Below are positions 17,989 to 26,588 of a stretch of DNA of 64,000 nt, piece after piece. Under the pieces are notes generated by a model, which was not told the DNA's origin, made no database searches, and saw only the letters and a list, made by a program, of their open reading frames with translations. The translations under genes and the position numbers were made by a program. Source of the DNA: Gemmatimonadaceae bacterium (lineage in GTDB: Bacteria > Gemmatimonadota > Gemmatimonadetes > Gemmatimonadales > Gemmatimonadaceae); NCBI GenBank assembly GCA_020852815.1, contig JADZAN010000013.1:25986-89985 (forward strand). Direction: 5' to 3'. Positions within the stretch are counted from its first letter, which is position 1; every line of letters begins with the position of its first letter.

Positions 17989-18480
17989 TCACTCCGGCGA
18001 CGATTCGTCCCCGGATTTGGCCGCATTGGTCCACTTCGTCACGGCACGCCAGATCACCAACCCACCGGCCGCGACCATGACCACCGGGAGCAGGTACGCC
18101 ACCAGGTTGAAGCCGCTGGCCTTGGGCTCGAGCAGGATCCACTCGCCATACTTGGCCACGAAATACGCCTTTACTTCGTCCGGCGACTTGCCCGATGCCA
18201 GTTGGTCGCGCACGACCCCCTTCATCTCCTGCGCCAGCTCGGACGGGGAATCCTGTATACTGTTCCCCTGGCATACCGGGCAGCGCAGCTCCGACGCAAC
18301 CTGTCGCGTCTTCTCCTCCAGCACCGGATCGTTGGAGACCGGCGCGCTCCGCTCGCCCACGATCCCCGAGTCGGCGAGGGCGGCCCCTGCCGTGGTCTGC
18401 TGCGCGGCAATCGGGCGCACCGCACCGGAGAAGAGCGCACCGCCCCACGCGGCGGCGACAAACCAGAGTCGAGCGCGCAT
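17989..18480 (-). CDS. ccmH: Cytochrome c maturation protein CcmH
   Basis: A 163-residue inner-membrane protein with a signal peptide, the haem-lyase redox motif RCPVCQGNSIQDS and a C-terminal membrane helix (FNLVAYLLPVVMVAAGGLVIW). In System I it reduces the apocytochrome cysteines and works with CcmF in haem ligation. ATG 18480 shares one base with the ccmG stop. This is the short form without a fused TPR (CcmI) part, and no ccmI follows. The open frame upstream of 18480 is read-through of ccmG in another frame and is excluded. Confidence 0.93.
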   Translation of the reverse strand: MRARLWFVAAAWGGALFSGAVRPIAAQQTTAGAALADSGIVGERSAPVSNDPVLEEKTRQVASELRCPVCQGNSIQDSPSELAQEMKGVVRDQLASGKSPDEVKAYFVAKYGEWILLEPKASGFNLVAYLLPVVMVAAGGLVIWRAVTKWTNAAKSGDESSPE

Positions 18481-19124
18481 CACTGCCCCGTCGTGGGTAC
18501 GGTGACCTTGCGCGCCGAGTCGCCGGGCCCGCCCTCGAGCGACGGATTGCCCCCGCCCCCGGCTGGCGCCGGCTGCGCCAACAGCGAATCGAGCTTGGAC
18601 GCCAGCACCGTGGCCGTCACCGGCCCCACGTGCTTGTACGCCACGCGCCCGTCGCGCCCAATGAAGAACGTCTCGGGAACGCCGTACAGCCCGTAGTCGA
18701 TCGCCACGCGCGTGCGCGGGTCCTGCAGCGACGGATAGCTCTGCCCTCCCATCTCGGCGATCCAGCGCGTTCCGTTCTGCGGCTGGTCGTTGTAGAGCAC
18801 TCCGTAGAACTTCACGCCGCGTCGCGCATACACCTCCGCCACCTGCGACAGCGTCTCGTGCTCGTCGCGGCACGCCAGGCACCACGAGGCCCAGAAGTTG
18901 AGCACCACCACTTCACCCTTGTGATCGGCGAGGCGAATGGTGTCGCCCGTGGCCCGGTGCTGCTCGCCCGTCCCCTCGGCAAAGACCGCCATCGTGAACA
19001 GCGGCGCCTCGCGCCCGGGCAGCGGCGACGGAATATCCTTGGGGTCGCGGGTCATCCCGAACCCCAGCAAGCCGATGATCGGAACGGCGACAGCCGCCGC
19101 TATCCCCGCGCGCTTCCAGTTCAT
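18480..19124 (-). CDS. ccmG: Thiol-disulfide oxidoreductase CcmG/DsbE
   Basis: A 214-residue periplasmic thioredoxin-like protein anchored by an N-terminal helix. The active site reads WASWCLACRDE, equivalent to WCxxC of CcmG, and YGVPETFFI contains the conserved cis-proline. It supplies reductant to apocytochrome via CcmH. The Pro/Gly-rich tail of about 35 residues is an extension. ATG 19124 shares one base with the ccmF stop and has GGAGGGAG upstream. Confidence 0.92.
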   Translation of the reverse strand: MNWKRAGIAAAVAVPIIGLLGFGMTRDPKDIPSPLPGREAPLFTMAVFAEGTGEQHRATGDTIRLADHKGEVVVLNFWASWCLACRDEHETLSQVAEVYARRGVKFYGVLYNDQPQNGTRWIAEMGGQSYPSLQDPRTRVAIDYGLYGVPETFFIGRDGRVAYKHVGPVTATVLASKLDSLLAQPAPAGGGGNPSLEGGPGDSARKVTVPTTGQ

Positions 19125-21178
19125 CAGTCCGCTCCCTCCAGCGACTCGCTGGCCATGATCGCTCCACCACCGGCAACGGGCGACGGCGCCACGCGCACGT
19201 CGGCCGCAGTGGCGCCTAACCATGCCGTCGAACGCCGGCGCGTGGGGAACATCGAGATGATCGCGCCAAGGCAGAGGATCCCGCCGCCAACCCAGATCCA
19301 GGGGACGAGCGGCTCCACGATCACCTTGAGCGTGGCGTCCGAGCCATCCTGCTTGAAGGCCATCAGGTTGAGATAGATGTCACCCCATGGACGACTGCGC
19401 ACGTCGGGCGTGGGAATGGGCTGCTGCGACGTGGGATAGAAGTTCATCGCCGGGTCGAGTCGCCCGATCTCCTTGCCATCCTTGAGAATCGCGACCGACG
19501 CGGCAATGCGCGAACGCTGCGGCTCCTCTCGCGCATAGACGTCGAGCAGCTTCACCTCGAACGCCCCCGCCGGCATTGACGCGCCCTTCTTGACCGTGGC
19601 CTCGTACTCCGCGCGGAAGGTGGCCGACGCCGCGATGGCCAGCGCCACCGCGATCACGCCGAAGTGCGCCACATAGCCGCCGTAGCGACGCCGGTTGGCG
19701 CCAACCAGCCTGCCTAACGCGGTGAGCGCGTCCTCGTTGCGCAGGCGCATGCGCGCCGTGATGCCGGTCACGTACTCGCGGATGTTCGCCACCAGCGCAA
19801 ACGCGGCGAAGGCGAAGCTCAGCACCGCGTACGGATGGCGCGCCCCCGCACCGATCGCGGCAATGGCACCGACCACGGCGCCCACCACCGGCGGGAGGAG
19901 TTGCCGGCGCACGACTTCCTTCGAGGCGCGGCGCCACGGCAGAGCCGGCCCTACCCCCATGAGGAAGAGGAGCGACGCGCACAGCGGGAGCGTCATCTTG
20001 TTGAAGAACGGCTCCCCTACGCTGACCTTCACCCCGCGCAGCGCCTCGGCCACGATCGGGAAGAGCGTCCCCACCAGCACCGTGAAGGTGAAGGCGGTGA
20101 GCATGAGGTTGTTGAGGAGGAAGATCGTCTCGCGCGCGGCGACGCCATCCAGGCGCCCCTCGCTCGCCAGCGCCTCGGAGTTCCCGGCCACCAGCGCAAA
20201 CGAGACCAGGAGCGTGAGCGCGATGGCCACCAGGAAGTACATCCCGATGGGTCCTTCTCCAAACGCGTGCACCGACGACAGGACGCCGGAACGGGTGAGG
20301 AAGGTTCCGAGGATGGTGAGGGCGAACGTCGCGACGATGAGGTTCAGGTTCCAGAGCTTCAGCATCCCGCGTCGCTCCTGCACCATCACCGAATGCAGGA
20401 AGGCCGTCGCCGTGAGCCACGGCATGAACGACGCGTTCTCAACCGGGTCCCACGCCCAGTAACCTCCCCATCCCAGCACCTCATACGACCACCACATCCC
20501 GGCAATGATCGCCGCGGTGAGGAAGGCCCACGCCCCCAGCGTCCAGCGGCGCGACAGGCGAATCCAGTCGTCGCTCGCCACCTCGCCGGCGGCCATGGCG
20601 CCCACGGCGAAGGCAAACGGGACGGTCATCCCCACGTAGCCGAGGTACAGCAGCGGGGGGTGGACCCCCATGAGGATATGGTTCTGCAGCAGCGGGTTAG
20701 GCCCGGGCCCATCGGCTGGCGTCGGCGATACCAGCGTGAACGGATCGGCCGGCCCCACCAGGAGGATGAGGAAGAAGACGCTGACCGCCAGCATCGTCAT
20801 CGTCGTGTAAGGAATCAGCGCCCCTTCGCGCTCGCGATTCCAGAAGACGACGAGCGCCGACAGCAGCGTGAGGACCCAGGCCCAGAAGAGGATCGAGCCC
20901 TCCAGCGCCCCCCACAGCGAGATGATCGTGTAGAAGAGCGGCGTCGCGCGGCTCCCCACCTGCGCCACGTACCCGACGCTGAAGTCGTGCGTGATGAGCG
21001 CGTAGATCATCGCGAAGGTTGCCACCGTCACCAGGGCAAACACCGCGTAGGTCGCCGTGTACATCGCGCGCACCAGGTCGTCGCGCGTGCGGCGAACGGC
21101 GATCGGGGCCAGCACCATTCCGACAGCCGCAACGAAAAGCGCGACCAGGAGGGCGCTGTGCCCGAGCAGGCGGGTCAT
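19124..21178 (-). CDS. ccmF: Cytochrome c haem lyase subunit CcmF
   Basis: A 684-residue polytopic membrane protein. It contains the WWD haem-handling segment of the family (GWGGYWAWDPVENASFMPW) and the conserved TFLTRSGVLSSVHAF downstream, both hallmarks of CcmF/NrfE. It receives haem from CcmE and ligates it to apocytochrome. ATG 21178 overlaps the ccmE stop by four bases. The frame open upstream to 21325 lies over ccmE and is not used. Confidence 0.95.
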   Translation of the reverse strand: MTRLLGHSALLVALFVAAVGMVLAPIAVRRTRDDLVRAMYTATYAVFALVTVATFAMIYALITHDFSVGYVAQVGSRATPLFYTIISLWGALEGSILFWAWVLTLLSALVVFWNREREGALIPYTTMTMLAVSVFFLILLVGPADPFTLVSPTPADGPGPNPLLQNHILMGVHPPLLYLGYVGMTVPFAFAVGAMAAGEVASDDWIRLSRRWTLGAWAFLTAAIIAGMWWSYEVLGWGGYWAWDPVENASFMPWLTATAFLHSVMVQERRGMLKLWNLNLIVATFALTILGTFLTRSGVLSSVHAFGEGPIGMYFLVAIALTLLVSFALVAGNSEALASEGRLDGVAARETIFLLNNLMLTAFTFTVLVGTLFPIVAEALRGVKVSVGEPFFNKMTLPLCASLLFLMGVGPALPWRRASKEVVRRQLLPPVVGAVVGAIAAIGAGARHPYAVLSFAFAAFALVANIREYVTGITARMRLRNEDALTALGRLVGANRRRYGGYVAHFGVIAVALAIAASATFRAEYEATVKKGASMPAGAFEVKLLDVYAREEPQRSRIAASVAILKDGKEIGRLDPAMNFYPTSQQPIPTPDVRSRPWGDIYLNLMAFKQDGSDATLKVIVEPLVPWIWVGGGILCLGAIISMFPTRRRSTAWLGATAADVRVAPSPVAGGGAIMASESLEGAD

Positions 21179-21645
21179 GACTTCGCGTCCTGCTTGAGCG
21201 TCTCGAACATCGCCTTGTACATCTCCTGCGGCGTCTGCCCGGGTTTGGGCGCGCGATACTCCTCGGAATGCTTGATCATCAGGTTGGTCGACTCGAAGAC
21301 ACCGTTCTTGAATCGCCCCTCGCACACCACGCCCATGTTGTCACGGAACATCTGCGGCGGCGCGCCCTTGGAGTGCACGTCGACCACCTTCACGCCATCC
21401 ATGACCTGGAAGCGCAGCTCGAGCTTGTCGGCATCCCACTTGACCGACCCCGGTGCCACCATCCCCCCCAAACGAACCGGAACATCCTCCGCCTTGGCTC
21501 CCTTGGCCAGCAGCTCCTGCGGCGTGAGGAAGTAGACGACGTTCTTGTCGAGGCCACCGTACATCAGGTAACCGAACGCTCCCAGGACGATGACCGCTGC
21601 GACCAGCAAGGTGGCGCGCTTCCGTCCCTCGACGTTGCCGCTCAT
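21175..21645 (-). CDS. ccmE: Haem chaperone CcmE
   Basis: A 156-residue protein with one N-terminal membrane anchor and an OB-fold periplasmic domain. The haem-binding histidine lies in MIKHSEEYRAP, the counterpart of the KHDENY motif, so this is the histidine form. Family residues KNVVYFLTPQEL and VRLGGMV are present. It overlaps ccmD upstream (ATGA) and ccmF downstream. Confidence 0.95.
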   Translation of the reverse strand: MSGNVEGRKRATLLVAAVIVLGAFGYLMYGGLDKNVVYFLTPQELLAKGAKAEDVPVRLGGMVAPGSVKWDADKLELRFQVMDGVKVVDVHSKGAPPQMFRDNMGVVCEGRFKNGVFESTNLMIKHSEEYRAPKPGQTPQEMYKAMFETLKQDAKS

Positions 21646-21791
21646 GACTGCCCTCCGGAAAGGTCCTCAGCTGCGTTCTTCAAGCGACGCTCCGCCTCCA
21701 CGCGCGCGAAGTACAGGCGCGCCGCGTAGCCGAGCAGCGCCAGCCACGTGACGGCGTAGGCGCCGATGATGAACGGACGATTGTCAGGCAT
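21642..21791 (-). CDS. ccmD: Small haem exporter protein CcmD
   Basis: A 49-residue membrane protein found by reading the ccmC-ccmE gap. It begins MPDNRPFIIGAYAVTW, has one helix (AVTWLALLGYAARLYF) and a charged tail VEAERRLKN. This is the size and layout of CcmD, which helps release holo-CcmE from CcmABC. Its ATG overlaps the ccmC end by eight bases and its stop overlaps the ccmE start. GGAGGGATCA precedes the start. Confidence 0.88.
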   Translation of the reverse strand: MPDNRPFIIGAYAVTWLALLGYAARLYFARVEAERRLKNAAEDLSGGQS

Positions 21792-22518
21792 TGATCCCTC
21801 CGCGCCCGCTCAGCACGAGCTGCTCATGCAACTGGTCCGCAACGCGCTCCATCTTCGCGGTCTCGTAGCGGTGCCGGATGAACCAGATGAGGATGATGAC
21901 CAGGGCGATCGCATTCACGCGAAGCCCCAGCGTATAGTTGGGGTCGAGCGTGCCCGGATTCGATTGCGGCTGGTGCAGCGTGCGCCACCAGCGCACCGAC
22001 ATGTACACGATGGGGACGTTGAGCGCCCCCAGGAGACCGACCGTCGCACTCCACTGGGCGCGGCGGTCCGGGTCGTCCACGAAGGCGCGCAGGACCAGGT
22101 AGCCGACATAAATGAAAAAGAGCACCGCCGACGACGTCAGGCGCGCATCCCACGTCCACCAGATCCCCCACGTGGGCTTGGCCCAGATCATCCCGAGCAC
22201 CAGGAGCAGCCCGGTCATCAGCGCGCCGGCCTCCGCCGCCGCCGCGGCCAGGAGGTCGTCGCTCTCCTTTCCCTTCCACAGGTAGCGGAGCGATGCAATG
22301 GCGACAATGAAGTAGGCAATCATCATGCTCCACGCCGCCGGCACGTGGACATACATGATCTTCTGCAGGTGTCCCATGTCGCGGTCCGGGACCGAAATCG
22401 AAATCGCCCAGGCCTGCATCGCGGCCAGGAGCGCGAACGCGCCGACCCCGAGCCACATGCCGTGCGATCGCGACGTTGCAACCGGTCCCACGCGCAGGTC
22501 AGCAGCTGTCACTCCCAT
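21784..22518 (-). CDS. ccmC: Haem transporter subunit CcmC
   Basis: A 244-residue membrane protein with about six helices. The tryptophan-rich haem motif appears as WGIWWTWDARLTSS, and the flanking histidines are in YVHVPAAW and RTLHQPQ. CcmC attaches haem to CcmE on the periplasmic side. It directly follows ccmB. Confidence 0.95.
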   Translation of the reverse strand: MGVTAADLRVGPVATSRSHGMWLGVGAFALLAAMQAWAISISVPDRDMGHLQKIMYVHVPAAWSMMIAYFIVAIASLRYLWKGKESDDLLAAAAAEAGALMTGLLLVLGMIWAKPTWGIWWTWDARLTSSAVLFFIYVGYLVLRAFVDDPDRRAQWSATVGLLGALNVPIVYMSVRWWRTLHQPQSNPGTLDPNYTLGLRVNAIALVIILIWFIRHRYETAKMERVADQLHEQLVLSGRGGINA

Positions 22519-22519
22519 C

Positions 22520-23206
22520 TCACACCTCGATCACGTATTCGAACGCCATCACACTGGCGACGAGAAAGATGATATCAAACGCGCTCAACAACCGCACCCA
22601 CGCCCCTGCCTCCGACATGGGATCGCCGGCCAGGAGCGCCGACGACGACTCGACCGCCGCCAGCAGGACCGGGATCAGCATCGGAAAGAGAAGGAGCGGA
22701 AGGAGCACCTCGCGCGCACGGCTCCGGCTCGACATGGCCGAGTAGAAGGTGCCAAGCGTAACGAAACCGACCGTCCCCAGCACTGTGACCCCCACCATCG
22801 CCGGCCACCCCGGCGGCAGCGCCACCTGGTACAGCACCAACGCCGCCGGAATCACGATTGCTTCCACGATCAGGACGAACACCAGGTTCGCGATCAGCTT
22901 CCCCAGGTAGATCGCCTTGCGCGACCCGGGATAGAGCAGGAGCGATTCGAGCGCCCCGCCGTCGAGCTCGAGCTGATACGACCTATTGAATGCCAGTACG
23001 CCGGAAAACAGGATCGCGAGCCACATCGCACCAGCCGCGGCCGCTCGCAGCGCCGACGTGTCGGGCCCAAGCGCAAAGCCGAACAGGAGGAGGACCAGGA
23101 TCCCCATGAAGGCGACCGCGTTCAGCCCCGACTTGGAGCGCCGTTCGGTGGTGAGGTCCTTCCAGACTATCGCGCGAATGCGCCGCCATTCGTCGCTCCA
23201 GCTCAC
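22520..23206 (-). CDS. ccmB: ABC transporter permease CcmB
   Basis: A 228-residue inner-membrane permease with six hydrophobic segments. Typical CcmB features are an N-terminal KDLTTERRSK, FNRSYQLELDGGALESLLLYPGSR and PLLLFPMLIPVLLAA. It starts with GTG 23206, overlapping the ccmA stop as GTGA. With CcmA it drives release of holo-CcmE. Confidence 0.94.
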   Translation of the reverse strand: MSWSDEWRRIRAIVWKDLTTERRSKSGLNAVAFMGILVLLLFGFALGPDTSALRAAAAGAMWLAILFSGVLAFNRSYQLELDGGALESLLLYPGSRKAIYLGKLIANLVFVLIVEAIVIPAALVLYQVALPPGWPAMVGVTVLGTVGFVTLGTFYSAMSSRSRAREVLLPLLLFPMLIPVLLAAVESSSALLAGDPMSEAGAWVRLLSAFDIIFLVASVMAFEYVIEV

Positions 23207-23916
23207 CGAACCTCCTCGGCCAGTTCAGGGGTGAAGGGCGACTCGTCCCTCGCTTCACCCCCCTCGCGCTCGCGCAGCGAGACATCGCTGAGGATCAGCC
23301 CCTGCTTGAAGGCCACGAGGCGATCGAGCATGTCGCCGGCGCTGTGCCGGTCGTGCAGCACGATCATCGCCGCCCCACCGGTTGCGCGCGTCTCGCGCAC
23401 CACGTCGTTGACGAGTGCAATCCCCGCCGGGTCGAAGTTGTTGTACGGCTCATCGAGCAGGAGAAGGCGCGGACGCTGCAACAGGAGGCGCGCCAGCGAG
23501 AGGCGGCGCTGCATCCCGGCAGAGAAGGTGCGCACCGTTTCCCTGGCCTCGCGCTCCAACCCCACGCGCTCAAGGAGCGACGGGATTCGCGCGAAGTCCT
23601 CGCCCAGCATCTTGCAGGCGAAGCGGAGATTCTCCTCGGCGGTGAGGTCGTCATACAAGCCGGGGTAGTGAGTGAGGAAGGCGATGAGGCCGCGCACGCG
23701 CGTCGCCTCGCGCACCACATCGGCGCCAAAGACAGTCGCCGTTCCCCCAGTTGGCTTGATGGCCGTGGAGAGGATGCGCAAAAGCGTGCTCTTTCCGCTT
23801 CCGTTGTGCCCCTCGATCCCCACAACTTCTCCGGGCGACACCGTCAACGAGACACCGCGAAGCGCCCACCGGCGTCCAAAACGCCGAGTGACGCTGTCGA
23901 TCGTGGCCGCCGCCAC
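23203..23916 (-). CDS. ccmA: ABC transporter ATP-binding protein CcmA
   Basis: A 237-residue cytoplasmic ATPase. Walker A is GHNGSGKST, the signature reads FSAGMQRRLSLARLLL, Walker B is LLLLDEPYNNFD and the switch histidine follows in IVLHDRHS. It powers the CcmAB exporter and opens the ccmABCDEFGH operon. GTG 23916 is proposed, with AGAGGAC eight bases upstream; GTG 23943 is the alternative. The open frame continues to 25272, but that part is antisense to corA and is not protein. Confidence 0.92.
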   Translation of the reverse strand: MAAATIDSVTRRFGRRWALRGVSLTVSPGEVVGIEGHNGSGKSTLLRILSTAIKPTGGTATVFGADVVREATRVRGLIAFLTHYPGLYDDLTAEENLRFACKMLGEDFARIPSLLERVGLEREARETVRTFSAGMQRRLSLARLLLQRPRLLLLDEPYNNFDPAGIALVNDVVRETRATGGAAMIVLHDRHSAGDMLDRLVAFKQGLILSDVSLREREGGEARDESPFTPELAEEVR

Positions 23917-24030
23917 AGCCTTGTCCTCTAACCTGACTCTCACAGTCGGCAATCTAATCGTAGAGGACGCCCCTCGTGACCCGGGGCTCTCCCCGACAAC
24001 TCCGTCCGTAATCACCCGAGATAGTTCTCC

Positions 24031-25158
24031 GTGAACGATCCAAAGCGCGGTGACGCTCCCCCGCCGACCACGCCCAGCTCGTCCGCCCCGCCCACCACGC
24101 CCCCGGCCGCGGCCCCCACCGTGAACGGCGGTGCGGCTACGGCGACGACGGCGGCTGCCGGTGGCGTGTCCGACTCCCGACTCCCGCGCTGCTTCCTCGC
24201 CGTTGGAGAAGGGGCGGTCCACCGGGACCTTGGCGTGCGCGAGATCGCGAACGCCGTTCGCGAGGCGCAGGGAACGCTGTGGGTCGATATCGACTCCACC
24301 TCGCGGCAGCAGATCGCCCTGCTGGAGAAGGTCTTCAACTTCCACCCGCTCGCCATCGAGGACGTCCTCAACCCGGTCTCGCGCCCGAAGGTTGAGCAGT
24401 ACGACGGTTACCTCTTCGTGACGCTTCGCGTGGTGCGCTTCCAGGAAGAGACGCACGATCCTTACGACCTCGAGACCGCCAACCTCTACTTCTTCCTCGG
24501 CCCCACCTTCCTGGTAACCGTGCACTCGGGCGCGTCGCCCAACGTGGACCGGGTGGCGGACGTGGCGCTGCGCACCCCCGACCTCGTGTCGCGCGGCGCC
24601 GCACGGCTCGCTCACCACATCATGGACGTGTCGGTCGACGCCTTCTTCCCCATCCTCGACCGCGTCGACGACTTCATCGACGGACTCGAGGAGCGCGTCT
24701 TTGCCGCGTTCGATGAAGAAGCGCTGCGCGACATCTTCGCCGTCAAGCGCATGGTCCTCTCGCTGCGCCGCTACCTCTCGCCGCAGCGCGAGATCTTCAA
24801 CGTCCTCTCCAACCGCCCGTCGCCCCTCCTCCCCGCCGACATTCAGCTCTACTACCGCGACATCTACGACCACATGCTCCGCATCAACGACTCGCTCGAT
24901 ACCTACCGCGACTTGTTGAGCAGCACGATGGAATCGTACCTGAGCCAGGTGTCCAATCGCCTGAACGTCGTGACCAAGGGACTCTCCGTGGTTGCCACGC
25001 TCAGCGTCCCCTTCGTGGTGGTGAGCGGTATGTGGGGGATGAACTTCACGCGCATCCCGCTGGCCGGGCATCCGTACGGTTTCGAGATCATGCTGGTGGG
25101 GCAGTTGGTGCTGGGGGTGGGGTTGATTTGGTTGTTCAGGAGCAGGAAGTGGCTCTGA
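24031..25158 (+). CDS. corA: CorA-family magnesium/cobalt channel
   Basis: A 375-residue membrane protein. A Pro/Thr/Ala-rich N-terminal 50 residues is an unusual extension. Then come the cytoplasmic funnel domain with long helices (residues 60-310) and two C-terminal membrane helices. The selectivity motif is intact as GMWGMNF, and the protein ends in a short basic tail. It forms pentameric Mg2+ channels. The start is GTG 24031 without a good ribosome binding site. It is divergent from ccmA. Its stop is followed within five bases by an octamer array. Confidence 0.92.
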   Translation: MNDPKRGDAPPPTTPSSSAPPTTPPAAAPTVNGGAATATTAAAGGVSDSRLPRCFLAVGEGAVHRDLGVREIANAVREAQGTLWVDIDSTSRQQIALLEKVFNFHPLAIEDVLNPVSRPKVEQYDGYLFVTLRVVRFQEETHDPYDLETANLYFFLGPTFLVTVHSGASPNVDRVADVALRTPDLVSRGAARLAHHIMDVSVDAFFPILDRVDDFIDGLEERVFAAFDEEALRDIFAVKRMVLSLRRYLSPQREIFNVLSNRPSPLLPADIQLYYRDIYDHMLRINDSLDTYRDLLSSTMESYLSQVSNRLNVVTKGLSVVATLSVPFVVVSGMWGMNFTRIPLAGHPYGFEIMLVGQLVLGVGLIWLFRSRKWL

Positions 25159-25162
25159 TAGC

Positions 25163-25230
25163 GAGAAGACGAGAAGACGAGAAGACGAGAAGACGAGAGG
25201 ACGAGAGGACGAGAGGACGAGAAGACGAGG
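25163..25230 (+). repeat. (GAGAAGAC)n array after corA
   Basis: About eight and a half copies of GAGAAGAC/GAGAGGAC starting five bases past the corA stop. It faces a second array in the opposite orientation at 25272-25308, so the two could pair as a long stem. Confidence 0.9.
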
Positions 25231-25271
25231 TCTCGACCCTCGGGCGCAGCAGTCTGCGTCCCCGACCCCCA

Positions 25272-25308
25272 TCTCGTCTTCTCGTCTTCCCGTCTTCTCG
25301 TCTTCTCC
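25272..25308 (-). repeat. (GAGAAGAC)n array after the BatA-like gene
   Basis: About four and a half copies read on the minus strand, directly abutting the stop codon of the von Willebrand gene. It is the inverted partner of the array at 25163-25230 between these two convergent genes. Confidence 0.88.
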
Positions 25309-26313
25309 CTAAGGAAGTGGCCCCCGCCACGCCACCAGCCCCAGTTCCAACACCAGCGCGAGGATCGCCAGCCCCAACGGCCATCGATACAACTCCGTGA
25401 ACCGGGTGTACACGCGGGTGCGCACGGGGCTCCGTTCCAGGCGGTCGATTTCCTCGGTGATGCGCTGGAGCGCTGCGGCGTCGCGTGCACGGAAGTAGCG
25501 GCCGCCGGTCTTCTGCGCCACCTCGGTCAGGAGCGCGTCGTCGATCTCCACGGGACGGTTCTCGTAGCGTAGCCCGAACACGCCTCGCCCCACCGGGACA
25601 GGAGCCATCCCCTCCGTCCCCACGCCAATCGCGTAGATCTTCACCCCGAACGCCGCCGCGGCCTGTGCCGCCGTGCGGGGATCGATGGAGCCGCGATTGT
25701 TCACGCCATCGGTGAGCAGGACGATTACCCGCGAGCGGCCGGGGGCCGTCCGCAGCCGGTTGGCGGCGGTGGCAATGGCCGTCCCGATCGCCGTGCCATC
25801 CTCCAACTGCCCCGGTTGAAGGTTATCGATCGCGGCAATCACCACCGGGTAGTCGGTCGTGAGCGGGACCTGCGTCAGCGCCTCCCCCGAGAAGGCGACG
25901 ATCCCTATCCGGTCGCTCCCGCGCATGCCGACGAACTGCTTCACCTTGTCGCGGGCAACCTCCAACCGGTTCTGCGGCTGGAAATCCTCGGCCAGCATCG
26001 AGCTCGAGATGTCGAAGGCGATCACGATGTTGATCCCCTCGCTGCTGGACTGCTCGCTGCGCCCCGCCACCCGCGGGCGCGCCATGGCGATCACCAGCCC
26101 GGCCAAGGCCAGGGTTCGCAACCCCAAGAGGGAGCGCGAGATCCACGATCCCGTGCGCGGCCCCTTGGCCAACAGCGACACGCGCGAGAAGGTGATCGCC
26201 GGCGGCCGCCGGCGGCGGCGCCACCACCACCAGGCCGGGAGCGCCAACAGGCCCAGCAGGAGCCAGGGGGCGTGGAACTGGAGTTGCGTTAGCCAGCTCG
26301 GCAATGGCACCAC
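25309..26313 (-). CDS. BatA-like von Willebrand factor A membrane protein
   Basis: A 334-residue inner-membrane protein. Two N-terminal helices (residues 10-28 and 62-80) are followed by a VWA domain (residues 93-290) with an intact metal site DISSSM and the later TDGVNNRG. A C-terminal helix follows (WPLGLAILALVLELGLVAW). This is the BatA layout of aerotolerance/MoxR-associated loci, but no MoxR ATPase or DUF58 partner is in the window, so it is an orphan here. GTG 26313 or 26310 is the start; no clear binding site is seen. It is divergent from the EAL gene. Confidence 0.85.
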   Translation of the reverse strand: MVPLPSWLTQLQFHAPWLLLGLLALPAWWWWRRRRRPPAITFSRVSLLAKGPRTGSWISRSLLGLRTLALAGLVIAMARPRVAGRSEQSSSEGINIVIAFDISSSMLAEDFQPQNRLEVARDKVKQFVGMRGSDRIGIVAFSGEALTQVPLTTDYPVVIAAIDNLQPGQLEDGTAIGTAIATAANRLRTAPGRSRVIVLLTDGVNNRGSIDPRTAAQAAAAFGVKIYAIGVGTEGMAPVPVGRGVFGLRYENRPVEIDDALLTEVAQKTGGRYFRARDAAALQRITEEIDRLERSPVRTRVYTRFTELYRWPLGLAILALVLELGLVAWRGPLP

Positions 26314-26381
26314 GGTCGTGATGTGAATGGAAGCTCGGTACGGCGTCGACCGCTCCGTATTACCACCAAAGTACCCCAGTT

Positions 26382-26588
26382 GTGCGACTCAGGAATGCGC
26401 GATGCAACGCCGACACTCCACCAAGCGTCCTTGCTGCGAAGCCACACGCTGCGACCGTCTTCCCTTTCGACGCGGTCGGTGGAGCTTTCGACCCCTCGGT
26501 CCTCTTCCACCACGACACGCGAGCGACCACTGACCTCGACCTCGTGCCCGAACTCCGGCAACAGCTCGTCGGCGCGGTGCCCGCGTGA
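26382..26588 (+). CDS. Possible 68-residue upstream ORF coupled to the EAL protein
   Basis: A short open frame starting GTG 26382 whose stop TGA overlaps the GTG start of the next gene as GTGA, the same coupling seen in real operons of this window. From residue about 25 onward codon use is strongly G/C in third position; the first third is not. The product ends in ELRQQLVGAVPA and has no recognised domain. It may be a real small protein or leader peptide, or chance. Confidence 0.35.
   Translation: MRLRNARCNADTPPSVLAAKPHAATVFPFDAVGGAFDPSVLFHHDTRATTDLDLVPELRQQLVGAVPA

Noticed and set aside
23944..25272. Long N-terminal extension of CcmA
   Set aside because: It is antisense to corA and crosses the octamer arrays; CcmA is complete without it.
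25163..25308. CRISPR-like array
   Set aside because: The unit is 8 bases with no spacers and no cas genes are near.
25032..25400. Highly charged peptides (REDEKTRR repeats) predicted from the octamer arrays
   Set aside because: They arise from the repeat in any frame and lie after stop codons; no evidence of translation.
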